From NCBI RefSeq assembly GCF_004005495.1, contig NZ_RZYA01000011.1, positions 124,001-188,000 of the forward strand: a stretch of DNA of 64,000 nucleotides, in the 5' to 3' direction. This DNA is from Streptomyces antnestii. Its GTDB lineage: Bacteria; Actinomycetota; Actinomycetes; Streptomycetales; Streptomycetaceae. A program made the position numbers and the translations under genes. Shown here piece by piece: positions 16,966 to 26,262 of the stretch; within the stretch, counting starts at the first letter, position 1; every line of letters starts with the position of its first letter. The notes beneath the pieces are model-generated. The model searched no databases. It had not been told where the DNA came from and saw nothing but the letters and a program-made list of their open reading frames with translations.

Positions 16966-17711
16966 GGCCGTGACGCTTTCCTCGCGAATGCGTACCTTGC
17001 CAGTGTCTCGCAGCGGAGGAGGCGGGCAACTCGCAGGAACCGTACGCCACCGTCGCGGCCAGGGGGCGCTGCGAGCCCGCGGGCTTCGCCGGCGTTTCGG
17101 TCACGCCTCCCCTTCGCCCTTTGGCAGGCACGTCACCGCCTCACACGGTCGGTCCGCGCTCGGCGAGGTGGTGCTTTACGGAGCAGCGGTGGCATCCCGG
17201 TGCGCGGGAGCGGTGCGGGGCGCATGCTGGGAGGGAGGCCTCGACGGTTCTGTCTTCTCGAACCTGGGAGCAGGTCATGCCATCCCTGCATTTCCCTCTG
17301 ACCTCCTCGATGAGCCCCTCTGATCATTCCCTTCGCCGGACCCGTGTTCCGTAAGTCCTTCAAGGCCACGAGGTCGGTGCCGCGCTCGCGCTGCCAGCGG
17401 GAGTCGCCCATGCTGACCGGCATCTCGGTCAGGAGACCTGCCCGATCCCGTCAGGGACCCCGGCCCGCCGGCGCCGCCGGACATCACTCTCCCATTCCTC
17501 AGGCAAGTGACTGGTTCACGAACTGCTACAGGGCCTGCATGTTCCCGGCACGCCATTCGAGTCTGTTCCACCTGAACAGCGGCAGTGCCCGTGCGCACGG
17601 CCACCGACCCCAGGGACCCTGACCAGGAGGTCCACAGGGGCGAGGGAAGCCGGCAGTCGACAGGCTCGTGCCGACGGAAGGGCAAGGCACCGGCCAGAAG
17701 GGCGGAACACA
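16966..17711. other. 745-bp stretch without a recognisable gene
   Basis: Short frames exist on both strands, but none has Streptomyces-like third-position GC together with a recognisable fold, and AT content is slightly higher than in the neighbours. A short ATG frame at 17278 after GGGAGCAGG stops after about 25 codons and may be the start of a lost gene. Promoter elements for the molybdenum hydroxylase operon should lie near the right end, but I cannot place them. Confidence 0.5.
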
Positions 17712-18203
17712 TTGAAAATCGTGGTGGCATTGCGGGTCAATGAAGCTGCAGCTCGGTTGTCCCTCGACGGCCCCGAGACCTTGTTGGACGCCCTGCGGGA
17801 CCAGATGGGTCTCGAGGGCACGAAGAAGGGCTGTGACCAGGGAGCGTGCGGTGCGTGCACCGTGCTGCTCGACGGGAAGCGAGTGCTGTCGTGCCTGACC
17901 CTGGCAGCGCAGTGCGACGGTCACGAGGTGACCACCGTCGAGGGGCTGGCGCCCGACGGAGGCGTTCATCCGGTGCAGGCGGCCTTCATCCGTCATGACG
18001 CTTTCCAGTGCGGCTATTGCACGCCCGGCCAGATCATGTCGGCCGTCGCGCTGCTGGACGAAGGGCGGGCGGGGTCCGACGAGGAGATCCGGGAGTTCAT
18101 GAGCGGCAACCTGTGCCGCTGTGCCGCGTATCCGAACATCGTGGCCGCGATCCGCGACGTCGCCGGGGAGGTGGCATCGCATGGCGCCGACTCCGGGGTT
18201 TGA
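17712..18203 (+). CDS. Molybdenum hydroxylase 2Fe-2S subunit (PaoA/CoxS-like)
   Basis: A 163-residue small subunit. The plant-type 2Fe-2S cluster is bound by GCDQGACGACTVLLDGKRVLSC (four Cys), and the second cluster by CGYCTPGQ and NLCRCAAYPN. It carries electrons from the molybdenum site to FAD. The start appears to be TTG 17712, since the first strand (KIVVALRVNEA) begins right there; the ribosome site is weak (AAGGGCGGAA). Unlike E. coli PaoA it has no Tat signal peptide, so the enzyme should be cytoplasmic. It overlaps the FAD subunit by 23 bp. Confidence 0.92.
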   Translation: MKIVVALRVNEAAARLSLDGPETLLDALRDQMGLEGTKKGCDQGACGACTVLLDGKRVLSCLTLAAQCDGHEVTTVEGLAPDGGVHPVQAAFIRHDAFQCGYCTPGQIMSAVALLDEGRAGSDEEIREFMSGNLCRCAAYPNIVAAIRDVAGEVASHGADSGV

Positions 18204-19182
18204 GTACGTACGGCCCTCCTCCGTCGAGGACGCGGTCGCCACCGTGAGCGGAGATCCCACAGCCGCCTATCTCGCGGGCGGCACGACGCAACTGGATCTC
18301 GTGCTCAAGGACCGGGTGATCTCGCCGCAGCGACTCGTCGACATCACCCGGCTACCGTTGCGTGGGGTCACACGGACGTCAGACGGGCTCCAGGTCGCCG
18401 CCATGACGACGATGGAGGAGCTCGCGGCCGATCCGACAGTGACGCGGGAATTGCCACTGGTTCGCGAGGCTCTGCTGAGCGGGGCGTCGACGCAGCTCCG
18501 CAACATGGCGACCATCGGAGGAAACCTCCTGCAGCGCACGCGCTGCCGGTACTTCCGCGACCCGACGGTGGCGGCCTGCAACAAGCGTGATCCCGGGTCG
18601 GGTTGCGCGGCGGTCACCGGTCACGCCCGGATGCACGCGATTCTCGGGGCGAGCGAACACTGCATCGCGTCGCACGCCTCCGACCTGTGTGTGGCTCTGG
18701 TCGCGTTGGACGCCGTCGCACATCTCCAGAGCATGGGCGGCCTGAGCCATGTTCCGCTCACCGAGTTCTACCGCGTACCCGGGGACCGGCCCGATCGGGA
18801 GACCGTCCTCGAGCACGGCGAGCTGGTCACGGCGATCGGCATTCCGCTGCTGCCTCCCGGCACCCGGTCGTCCTACCTCAAGGTGCGTGACCGCGCGTCC
18901 TACGAGTTCGCGCTCACCTCGGCGGCCGCTGCTCTCGTCGTCGAGCACGACGTGATCAGGTTCGCGCGTCTGGCCCTCGGTGGAGTCGGCACGGTTCCCT
19001 GGCGCGCTTACGAGGCGGAGGGCATCCTCGTCGGCGCACCGGTGAGCGAGGGCGCGTTCCGTGCCGCCGCCGAGGCCGCTGTCAACGACCCGTTCACGGT
19101 GTCCGGCACCGAGTTCAAGGTCGAGCTCGCCAAGCGGACCGTCGTCCGCGTCCTTCAGACGGTAGCGAGGAACGCGTCATGA
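18181..19182 (+). CDS. Molybdenum hydroxylase FAD-binding subunit (PaoB-like)
   Basis: A 333-residue medium subunit with the vanillyl-alcohol-oxidase-type FAD fold: AYLAGGTTQLDLVLKD binds the FAD phosphate and TIGGNLLQRTRCRYFRD is the second FAD motif. The stretch CRYFRD...ACNKRDPGSGC...GASEHC carries the additional cysteines that in E. coli PaoB hold an extra 4Fe-4S cluster, so this belongs to the PaoB type rather than CoxM. A CO-dehydrogenase C-terminal domain follows. It overlaps the 2Fe-2S gene at its start and the large-subunit gene at its end (ATGA), indicating tight translational coupling. Confidence 0.9.
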   Translation: MAPTPGFEYVRPSSVEDAVATVSGDPTAAYLAGGTTQLDLVLKDRVISPQRLVDITRLPLRGVTRTSDGLQVAAMTTMEELAADPTVTRELPLVREALLSGASTQLRNMATIGGNLLQRTRCRYFRDPTVAACNKRDPGSGCAAVTGHARMHAILGASEHCIASHASDLCVALVALDAVAHLQSMGGLSHVPLTEFYRVPGDRPDRETVLEHGELVTAIGIPLLPPGTRSSYLKVRDRASYEFALTSAAAALVVEHDVIRFARLALGGVGTVPWRAYEAEGILVGAPVSEGAFRAAAEAAVNDPFTVSGTEFKVELAKRTVVRVLQTVARNAS

Positions 19183-21389
19183 CCGAGACGAAACCGGCAC
19201 CGACGCTGCTCGGCGCCGGCGTCGACCGCGTCGATGGACTGTCGAAGGTGCGGGGCGAGGCGCCCTTCCCGTCCGACGTCACCTACCCCCGGCTCGCACA
19301 CGCCGCCCTCGTCCGCAGCACGATCGCGGCCGGCCGTATCAGCCGCATCACCACACGGGCGGCCGAGGAGGCGCCAGGCGTCCTGGCTGTGATCACGCAC
19401 CAGAACATGCCCAGGCTGGAGCGTGGCCCGGCGACCCTGATCGGGCCCTCTCCTGTCTCGCCGCTGCAGGATGACCAGGTGTTCCACCACGGGCAGTACG
19501 TCGCTGTGGTCGTCGCCGAGAGCCTCCAACAGGCGTCGGCGGCAGCCGAGTTGGTGGACGTCGAATACGAGGTGGCCGCGGGGGTCTTCGATCTCGACGA
19601 CCCCCGCGGAGAGCTCCGCGTCGACCCGTGGGGCTCCGGCGCGCGGCGGGGCGACGTGGAGGGCGCCCTCGCGTCGGCGGAGGTCACCTTCGAGGCGTCG
19701 TACTCCACCGCGGCCAACACGAACAACCCGATCGGTCTCTTCACGACGGTGGCGGCCTGGGAGGGAGACACCCTCACCCTGCACGACTCGACGCAGTGGA
19801 CGGCCAACGTCCGCACCACGATCGCGGCGCTCTTCGGGCTCCCCGAGGAGTCGGTGCGTGTCCACGCGCCCTTCCTCGGCGGCGGGTTCGGTGCCGGCCT
19901 GCGTGTCTGGCCCCATGCCGTCATCGCGGCCGTCGCCGCGCAAGTGACCGGGCGCCCCGTCAAGTTGGAGCTCACCCGCCCGCAGATGTTCACTGGCATC
20001 GGCTACCGGCCCGCCACCGAGCAGACCGTCAGGCTCGGCGCGCTGCGCACCGGACAACTCGTCGCACTGCAGCACCACGCGACCATCGCGATCGGCATCG
20101 TCGACGAGAACCCCGAGCCTGTCACCCTCATCAGCCAAAGTGCGTATGCCTGCCCGAACGTCGACGTCAGGGATGACGAGCGCCGACTGAACATCCCGCC
20201 GCCGGGACCGTTGCGCGCACCTGGTGCGGCACAGGGTACTTTCGCGCTGGAATCCGCCTTGGACGAGCTGTCGTACAAGCTCGGCATGGATCCGCTGGAG
20301 CTGCGGCTGCGCAACTACGCCGAGGTCGACGCGCATTCGGGGCTTCCCTGGTCGAGCAATGCGTTGCGGGACTGCTATGCGGTCGGTGCGGAGCGGTTCG
20401 GCTGGGCGCAGCGGAATCCCGAGGTGGGGTCGATGCGGGAGGACTCGTGGCAGATCGGCTACGGCGTCGCATCGCTCTCCTACCACTGGTGGCAGGTGCG
20501 TTGCGAGGCGCGGGCGACGATCGGGCGCGACGGGACCGCGTTCGTACGGAGCGCGGCCAACGACATCGGCACGGGCACCCGCACAGTGATGACGCAGTTG
20601 TCGGCCGAGCTGCTGGGCCTCGGCCTGTCGGATGTCCGCTTCGACCTCGGCGACTCCACGATGCCCTGGTCACCTGCGGCCGGCGGATCGGGTCTCACGA
20701 CCTCGCTCGGCGTGGCTGTCGACGACGCCTGCCGTTCCCTCCGTGGGAAGTTCCTCGAACTGGCCGTGCAAGGCCCCGGCTCCCCACTGGCTGGGTGTTC
20801 GAGCGACGATGTGGTCGTCTCCGGGGGACGCCTGCACCGCAAGGACGATCCTGGCGTGGGCGAGAGCTACGCGGAGGTCCTGGCCCGCCACGGCCTGGAC
20901 GAGCTGAGCGCCGACGGCCTTGGCGCCCCGCCCGATCCTGCGCAGACGGGCCTGGCGCTCTCCCCACCGTTCGCCGCGAAGTTCGCCGAGGTCAGGATCG
21001 ATGCCGATCTCGGCATTCTCCGAGTCGCCCGCCTTCTGACCGTCGTGGACGCGGGGCGGATCCTCAATGAGAAGCTCGCGCGTAGTCAGATCGTCGGCGG
21101 AACGATCGGCGGCATCGGGCAGGCGCTCTTCGAGGAGACCAGCTTCGATCCCGGCACCGGGCGGATCGCGAACGCGACGTTCGGGGACTATCTGATCCCG
21201 GTCAGCGCGGACGTGGGTGACGTCGACGTCGCCTTCGTCGGGCAGCCCGACCCGCTGACACCGGTCGGCACCAAGGGAGTGGGCGAACTGGGCCTCCCGG
21301 GAACCGCCGCGGCGATCGCGAACGCCGTCTACCACGCCACGGGGCGGCGCCTCCGCTCCCTTCCGATCGCCATCGAGCAGCTGTACTAG
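19179..21389 (+). CDS. Molybdenum hydroxylase large, molybdopterin-binding subunit (PaoC-like)
   Basis: A 736-residue catalytic subunit. The N-terminal a/b-hammerhead domain (GLSKVRGEAPFPSDV) precedes the molybdopterin domains. LGGGFGAGLRVWPH and APGAAQGTFALE bind molybdopterin cytosine dinucleotide, and the catalytic glutamate is in TKGVGELGLPGTAAAIANAV near the C-terminus. The AYXCSFR copper loop of CO dehydrogenase is absent, so it should oxidise aldehydes or N-heterocycles. It ends the three-gene operon. No cofactor-insertion (XdhC/PaoD) gene is visible nearby. Confidence 0.92.
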   Translation: MTETKPAPTLLGAGVDRVDGLSKVRGEAPFPSDVTYPRLAHAALVRSTIAAGRISRITTRAAEEAPGVLAVITHQNMPRLERGPATLIGPSPVSPLQDDQVFHHGQYVAVVVAESLQQASAAAELVDVEYEVAAGVFDLDDPRGELRVDPWGSGARRGDVEGALASAEVTFEASYSTAANTNNPIGLFTTVAAWEGDTLTLHDSTQWTANVRTTIAALFGLPEESVRVHAPFLGGGFGAGLRVWPHAVIAAVAAQVTGRPVKLELTRPQMFTGIGYRPATEQTVRLGALRTGQLVALQHHATIAIGIVDENPEPVTLISQSAYACPNVDVRDDERRLNIPPPGPLRAPGAAQGTFALESALDELSYKLGMDPLELRLRNYAEVDAHSGLPWSSNALRDCYAVGAERFGWAQRNPEVGSMREDSWQIGYGVASLSYHWWQVRCEARATIGRDGTAFVRSAANDIGTGTRTVMTQLSAELLGLGLSDVRFDLGDSTMPWSPAAGGSGLTTSLGVAVDDACRSLRGKFLELAVQGPGSPLAGCSSDDVVVSGGRLHRKDDPGVGESYAEVLARHGLDELSADGLGAPPDPAQTGLALSPPFAAKFAEVRIDADLGILRVARLLTVVDAGRILNEKLARSQIVGGTIGGIGQALFEETSFDPGTGRIANATFGDYLIPVSADVGDVDVAFVGQPDPLTPVGTKGVGELGLPGTAAAIANAVYHATGRRLRSLPIAIEQLY

Positions 21390-22059
21390 GCAACAATCAC
21401 GCACACCGAGGGCGACACCCGCCGCTGGGCGGGCGCGGCCCGAGCGGTGTCAGCCAGTCCTCACCACCCTGCGACGTCGACGTCGACGACAACGGCCTCG
21501 GCGAAACCCTGTGGCTCCTCCTGAGGAACGTTGTGGCCAACGTCCAGGCCATCAACTCGCCGGACCGGATCGGCTTCTGACACCTCCGGCAGAGGCGGCG
21601 CCCCTCACTCGAGGAGTTGCCGGTACACACGGTCGCAAGTGCAGGCCGGGCAAGCCGTTGGATGACGCCGGCCAGGAGCTTGAGGATCTTCGCTGTGTCC
21701 TGCACAGCAGGGAGGAACGAGATCGTACGGGTGGCGGCGGGCGTGACGCGGTCGAGCACGTCGGCGATGAACGCGGCTGCAGTCTCCAACGGGCAGGCCC
21801 CGTCCTTGGCGGCGGCGTCGTGGGCATCGTGCACCATCCGGACCTCGAGGAAGAAGCCGTCGAGCCGGCGTCCCCTGGAGGCACCGGGGATACGTCTCTC
21901 CCCGCCCCGCCGGTCAAGCCGCTCCGATCAGGCCGCAACAGGTGCTCGGCGCAAGTCCTCCGTCGATACTGGCGATGGGTCGCCACCGAGGCGGCCTGAC
22001 ACAACGTCACCAAAGACGCAGGTCCGCGCAGTAACTCCTCACGTCACTCGGAGGTACCA
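21390..22059. other. 670-bp intergenic region with decayed sequence
   Basis: Apart from the hydrolase remnant at its left end, no intact gene is seen between the molybdenum hydroxylase operon and dhaK. A short minus-strand segment around 21730-21860 encodes LDGFFLEVRMVHDAHDAAAK in a plausible coding style, but the frame is not sustained. The dhaK ribosome site (GGAGGT, 22050-22055) lies at the right end. Confidence 0.5.
21461..21600 (-). pseudogene. C-terminal remnant of an alpha/beta hydrolase
   Basis: Reading the minus strand to the TGA at 21461 gives a run including VRRVDGLDVGHNVPQEEPQG followed by FAEAVVVDVDV. The GHNVPQE-xP-xx-FA-xAV pattern is the typical C-terminus of an alpha/beta hydrolase, with the catalytic His in GHNVPQE. 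Upstream, the frame is broken and coding signals lie in other frames (for example LETAAAFIADVLDRV around 21740-21800). This is a decayed hydrolase, or parts of more than one gene. Confidence 0.5.
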
Positions 22060-23052
22060 GTGAGAATGTTGATCAACGTGGCCGAGACCGTCGTCGCCGA
22101 CGCGTTGCGGGGAATGGCCGCGGCCCATCCGGAGCTGGTCGTCGATGTCGAGAACCGGGTGATCGCGCGCAGGGACGCCCCCGTCGAGGGGAAGGTCGCG
22201 CTCGTATCGGGTGGCGGGTCGGGGCACGAGCCGCTGCACGGCGGGTTCGTGGGGCCCGGGATGCTGTCGGCCGCGTGCCCCGGAGAGGTGTTCACGTCGC
22301 CGGTGCCCGACCAGATGGTGCGGGCCGCGGCCGCCGTGGACAGCGGCGCCGGTGTGCTGTTCATCGTCAAGAACTACACGGGCGACGTGCTCAACTTCGA
22401 CATGGCCGCCGAACTCGCCGAGGACGAGGGGATCCAGATCGCCAAGGTCCTCGTGAACGACGACGTGGCCGTCACCGACAGCCTGTACACCGCAGGGCGG
22501 CGCGGCACGGGCGCGACCCTGTTCGTCGAGAAGATCGCGGGCGCGGCGGCCGAGGAGGGACTGCCGCTGGAGCGGGTCGAGTCGATCGCCCGTCAGGTCA
22601 ACGCGAACTCACGGAGTTTCGGTGTGGCCCTCAGCGCGTGCAGCACTCCTGCCAAGGGCAGCCCGACCTTCGATCTGCCGCCCGGCGAACTGGAGTTGGG
22701 CGTCGGCATCCACGGCGAGCCCGGCCGTGAGCGGCGCGCCATGATGACCTCGGGCGAGATCGCCGACTTCGCCGTGGACGTCGTCCTGGAGGACCTGCAG
22801 CCGACGGATCCGGTCATCGTCCTGGTCAACGGCATGGGCGCGACCCCGCTGCTCGAGCTGTACGGGTTCAACGCCGAGGTCCAGCGCGTGCTGAGCGAAC
22901 GCGGTGTCCCGGTGGCGCGCACACTCGTCGGCAACTACGTCACCTCGCTCGACATGGCCGGCGCCTCCGTCACCCTGTGCCAGGTCGACGAGGAGCTGCT
23001 GCGCCTGTGGGACGCACCTGTGAGCACGGCGGGCCTGCGCCGGGGCATGTGA
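22060..23052 (+). CDS. dhaK: Dihydroxyacetone kinase subunit DhaK
   Basis: A 330-residue DhaK that binds dihydroxyacetone covalently. GGGSGHEPLHGGFVGPGML near the N-terminus and GVGIHGEPGRERR near residue 215-225 contain the two conserved histidines, the second forming the hemiaminal with the substrate. IVKNYTGDVLNFDMA is a further family motif. The phosphoryl donor is ADP held by DhaL. GTG 22060 is preceded by GGAGGT with a 4-nt gap. First gene of a compact dhaKLM operon. Confidence 0.95.
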   Translation: MRMLINVAETVVADALRGMAAAHPELVVDVENRVIARRDAPVEGKVALVSGGGSGHEPLHGGFVGPGMLSAACPGEVFTSPVPDQMVRAAAAVDSGAGVLFIVKNYTGDVLNFDMAAELAEDEGIQIAKVLVNDDVAVTDSLYTAGRRGTGATLFVEKIAGAAAEEGLPLERVESIARQVNANSRSFGVALSACSTPAKGSPTFDLPPGELELGVGIHGEPGRERRAMMTSGEIADFAVDVVLEDLQPTDPVIVLVNGMGATPLLELYGFNAEVQRVLSERGVPVARTLVGNYVTSLDMAGASVTLCQVDEELLRLWDAPVSTAGLRRGM

Positions 23053-23096
23053 GGCACCCTGTCGTCCGTACCGACACGACCACGCAAGGAGATGAC

Positions 23097-23699
23097 GTGC
23101 TCGACGCCGATTTCTTCCGTCGCTGGCTGACGGCGGCCACCGCCGCGGTCGACCGGGAGGCCGCACGGCTCACCGAACTCGACTCGCCGATCGGTGACGC
23201 CGACCACGGCAGCAATCTGCAGCGCGGCTTCGTCGCCGTGAGCGCCGTCCTGGACAGGGAGGCGCCGGACACCCCCGGCGGCGTACTCACGCTCGCCGGG
23301 CGCCAGTTGATCTCGACGGTGGGCGGCGCGTCGGGCCCGCTGTACGGGACGCTCCTGCGCCGTACGGGCAAGGCGCTGGGCGACGCGCCCGAGGTGAGCG
23401 AGGCGGACCTCGCGACGGCACTGCGGGCCGGGGTGGACGCGGTCATGACGCTGGGCGGGGCCGCGCCCGGTGACAAGACCATGATCGACGCGCTGGTCCC
23501 GGCGGTGGACGCGCTCGCCACCTCCTTCGACGCGGCCGCCACCGCGGCCGAGCAGGGCGCGCTCGCGACGACGCCGATGCAGGCGCGCAAGGGGCGGGCG
23601 AGCTATCTGGGCGAGCGCAGCATCGGGCATCAAGACCCGGGGGCCACGTCGTCCGCGCTGTTGCTCGCGGCGCTCGCCGAGGCGGCCCGCGATGAGTGA
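23097..23699 (+). CDS. dhaL: Dihydroxyacetone kinase ADP-binding subunit DhaL
   Basis: A 200-residue DhaL. The ADP-magnesium site is in LDSPIGDADHGSNLQRGF, whose three aspartates and His coordinate magnesium, and STVGGASGPLYGTLLR and GDKTMIDALVP are the other conserved loops. ASYLGERSIGHQDPGATSSA closes the nucleotide site. GTG 23097 follows AAGGAG by 5 nt. It receives phosphate from DhaM and passes it to dihydroxyacetone on DhaK. Its last 8 nt overlap dhaM. Confidence 0.95.
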   Translation: MLDADFFRRWLTAATAAVDREAARLTELDSPIGDADHGSNLQRGFVAVSAVLDREAPDTPGGVLTLAGRQLISTVGGASGPLYGTLLRRTGKALGDAPEVSEADLATALRAGVDAVMTLGGAAPGDKTMIDALVPAVDALATSFDAAATAAEQGALATTPMQARKGRASYLGERSIGHQDPGATSSALLLAALAEAARDE

Positions 23700-24132
23700 C
23701 CCGGGGAGCACAGACACAGGGGGCGCCGCCGCGAAGGTCGTCGGGATCGTGCTCGTGTCGCACAGCCGCGCTGTCGCCGAGTCCGTGGCGGAGCTCGCGA
23801 GGGGTCTCGCGGGCGGCGGTGCGGACGTGCCGGTGGCGCCGGCGGGCGGCACCGAGGACGGCGGGCTCGGCACGAGCGCCGAGCTGATCTCCGGCGCCGC
23901 GCGCGCGGTCGACCGGGGTGCGGGCGTCGCGGTGCTCACCGACCTGGGCAGCGCGGTGCTCACCGTGAAGGCGCTGCTGGCCGAGGGTGACGAACTCCCG
24001 GACGGGGCACGCCTGGTGGACGCCCCCTTCGTCGAGGGGGCGGTGGCCGCGGTGGTCACCGCGTCGGCCGGGGCCGATCTGGACGCGGTGGAGGCGGCCG
24101 CGGTGGAGGCGTACTCGTACCGGAAGGTGTGA
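23692..24132 (+). CDS. dhaM: PTS-dependent dihydroxyacetone kinase phosphotransferase subunit DhaM
   Basis: A 146-residue protein consisting only of the mannose-type EIIA domain; E. coli DhaM also has HPr and EI-like domains. The phosphorylated histidine is in IVLVSHSRAVAES near residue 24. GGTEDGGLGTSAELI and AVLTDLGSAVLTVKALL are the remaining family signatures. It would take phosphate from general PTS HPr encoded elsewhere. ATG 23692 overlaps dhaL, making the operon tightly coupled. A 79-bp gap separates it from the convergent chitosanase. Confidence 0.92.
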   Translation: MSDPGSTDTGGAAAKVVGIVLVSHSRAVAESVAELARGLAGGGADVPVAPAGGTEDGGLGTSAELISGAARAVDRGAGVAVLTDLGSAVLTVKALLAEGDELPDGARLVDAPFVEGAVAAVVTASAGADLDAVEAAAVEAYSYRKV

Positions 24133-24211
24133 GGGGGCGGGGGCGGCGGCGGTCCGTCCGTCGCCCCGGTCCGCGCCGGGCCGCCCCGGTCCCCGCCGGG
24201 CCGGGCCGGGC

Positions 24212-24925
24212 TCAGTTGTCGCGCAGGAACTTCCTCGCCTGTGTCTCGCCGAGCGCGACGGCGGCGCGATGGCTCTCGATGGGCCGGACGCGGGTGTTCC
24301 TGAACAGGATGTACGTGACGTCTCGGCGGGCGCCGCCGCGGACGGGGTGGGGGTTGATGCCCAGGTTCGCCGCGGTGGCGTACGACGCCTCGCCGATGAG
24401 GCCCTTCGGGCCGGTGTCGCCGACGATGGCGTACTGGACCTTGTCCCGGTAGACGACCGCGGCGAGCGTTCCGCCGCGGATGCCGTCGGCCGCCGGGTTC
24501 CAGACGCGGCTCGCTCCGGGGATGACGACGTACGGGAGGCGCTCGGAGCTGAGCCGGCCGCCGCGGGAGTCCTGATAGGCGGTCATGCCGGTGAAGAACG
24601 GGTCGGTGCGGCGGTTGCAGTGGCGGCCGGGGCGGCCGTCGCAGTCGATGTCCATGTCGGCCTTCCAGTACACGGCGCCGCCTCTGCCGCACACGGGGAT
24701 GTTCGCGGGGGTGCCGTCGTCGCCGCGATAGCGGCCGCGCGAGATCTGTGTGCAGCGTCCCAGCTTGCCGAGCAGGTCGGCGGCCCGCACGGAGCCCTCC
24801 CGCACGCCCGTGGCCCGGTGCGTCGCGCGCTCGCCGTCGTCGGGCACGCGGGCCAGTGCGGGCAGCGCGGGGACGAGCAGGGCGGCGCCACAGACGGCGG
24901 CCAGGGACAGGGGGCGCATGCGCAT
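24212..24925 (-). CDS. Secreted GH75 chitosanase
   Basis: A 237-residue exported protein that should hydrolyse chitosan outside the cell. It starts with a signal peptide (MRMRPLSLAAVCGAALLVPA ending near ALARVP). VYWKADMDIDCDGRPGRHC holds the catalytic Asp of family GH75, and TGPKGLIGEASYATAANLG the catalytic Glu; the disulfide-type cysteines CTQISRG and CNRRTDP are also seen. I chose ATG 24925 because a GGAAGG site precedes it and the signal peptide begins there; ATG 24919 is an alternative. Longer starts add an unlikely basic leader. It is convergent with dhaM. Confidence 0.85.
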   Translation of the reverse strand: MRMRPLSLAAVCGAALLVPALPALARVPDDGERATHRATGVREGSVRAADLLGKLGRCTQISRGRYRGDDGTPANIPVCGRGGAVYWKADMDIDCDGRPGRHCNRRTDPFFTGMTAYQDSRGGRLSSERLPYVVIPGASRVWNPAADGIRGGTLAAVVYRDKVQYAIVGDTGPKGLIGEASYATAANLGINPHPVRGGARRDVTYILFRNTRVRPIESHRAAVALGETQARKFLRDN

Positions 24926-25113
24926 CAAGAAGGGCCTTCCACGAGGGGACACTGACGCTCGAACACAAACACCCAATCTGGGGCGAGTTGACCGTACCGT
25001 CCACCGCTCAGGGGCCGGACGTGCACGATGCGCGCGACACGCCGCTCTTGATGTGACCCCGTCACTCATGTCATACAGGTCCGTACCAATGCTTCCCGGC
25101 GGAAGGCCTGCTC

Positions 25114-26097
25114 GTGCGACGCACCCCCATACGCTCCCTGCCGTACGCGGCCTGCGGCCTCGCCCTCCTGCTCGTCACCTCGTGCGGCCTGCTCGACGAC
25201 GGCACCCCGCGAGGCCCCGCCCTCACCGCTCCCGCCGGCGTCACGGCGCAGGCGGGCAGCGCCACCTCCGTCCACGTCATGTGGAGCCGGCCCGAGGGCG
25301 GCGCCGAGGTCAGGAGCTACACGGTGTACCGCGGCGCCACCCGCGTGAAGGAGGTGCCCGGCGAACAGCACATGACCGACGTCGTCGGGCTGCGCCCCCG
25401 CTCCGCGTACACCTTCTCCGTACGGGCCGAGGGCCCTGACGGCGCGTCCGGGCCGCTCAGCGCGAAGGTGGCCGTCACCACCCCGGCCGCCGTGGCCGAG
25501 GACCGGTCGGCCCCGAGCCGGCCGGGCGCGCTGCGCGGCCACGCGGACGGCGGGCGGGCCGCGTCCCTGTCGTGGGGCGCGTCGCACGACGACAAGGGCG
25601 TCGTCTCGTACGACATCTACCAGGGCACCTCGAAGATCCACAGCGTCGGCGGCGGCGAGACCCGGGCGCTGGTCACCGGCCTTCGGCCCGGCACCGCCTA
25701 CGCGTTCACCGTGAAGGCGCGCGACGCCGCCGACAACACCTCACCCGCGGGCCCGCCCCTCCGGCTCACCACCGCGAAGGGCTCCGGCGAGGGGCCGGGC
25801 ACCGCGCCCACGGACTTCCGCGCCGCGTCGCACCGGGCGGGCGGGGCGTACTACATCGACCTGTCGTGGACGCCGCCGCGCACCGGCGGCACCGTGCCCG
25901 CGTACCGCATCTATCTGGACGGGCGGCTCGCGACCACCCTCGTCTGGGGCGACGCACCGCCGAAGGGCACGGCGCGGAACAGCTTCTACGTGGGCAAGGA
26001 GGCCGGTGTCCGGCACCGCGTGAGGATCCGCGCCCAGCTGCCCGACGGCACGTGGGGCGCCCCGTCCGCCGAACGGGGCGTCAGCACCGGGCCCTGA
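25114..26097 (+). CDS. Fibronectin type III repeat lipoprotein
   Basis: A 327-residue exported protein with a signal peptide and lipobox (LLLVTSCG, Cys about residue 24). Three fibronectin type III domains follow, at roughly residues 38-125, 130-225 and 232-325; each has the Trp near the start (VHVMWSRP, LSWGASHDD, LSWTPP) and the YTFSVRA or YAFTVKA strand. FnIII domains in Streptomyces are common in surface and carbohydrate-active proteins. No catalytic domain is attached, so it may act as a surface adhesin or binding module. GTG 25114 has GGAAGG upstream. The neighbouring chitosanase is divergent and may share the surface context. Confidence 0.85.
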   Translation: MRRTPIRSLPYAACGLALLLVTSCGLLDDGTPRGPALTAPAGVTAQAGSATSVHVMWSRPEGGAEVRSYTVYRGATRVKEVPGEQHMTDVVGLRPRSAYTFSVRAEGPDGASGPLSAKVAVTTPAAVAEDRSAPSRPGALRGHADGGRAASLSWGASHDDKGVVSYDIYQGTSKIHSVGGGETRALVTGLRPGTAYAFTVKARDAADNTSPAGPPLRLTTAKGSGEGPGTAPTDFRAASHRAGGAYYIDLSWTPPRTGGTVPAYRIYLDGRLATTLVWGDAPPKGTARNSFYVGKEAGVRHRVRIRAQLPDGTWGAPSAERGVSTGP

Positions 26098-26262
26098 AGC
26101 GCACCGCGTGGGCCGGACGATGGAACCTGTCACCTGCCCGGCTCCTGTCCGCATGCGCCCGGCCCGGCCCGCAAGTTGGCTCTACGTCAGGTAGCACGGG
26201 CGTTTGCCAACCATCGGCGGGGCATCGAAGTGCCGCCTCCCGTGCCGCCGGAGGGCAGAGTC

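Noticed and set aside
17133..17423. 96-codon minus-strand frame in the 745-bp gap
   Set aside because: No recognisable fold, no ribosome site and composition unlike neighbouring genes.
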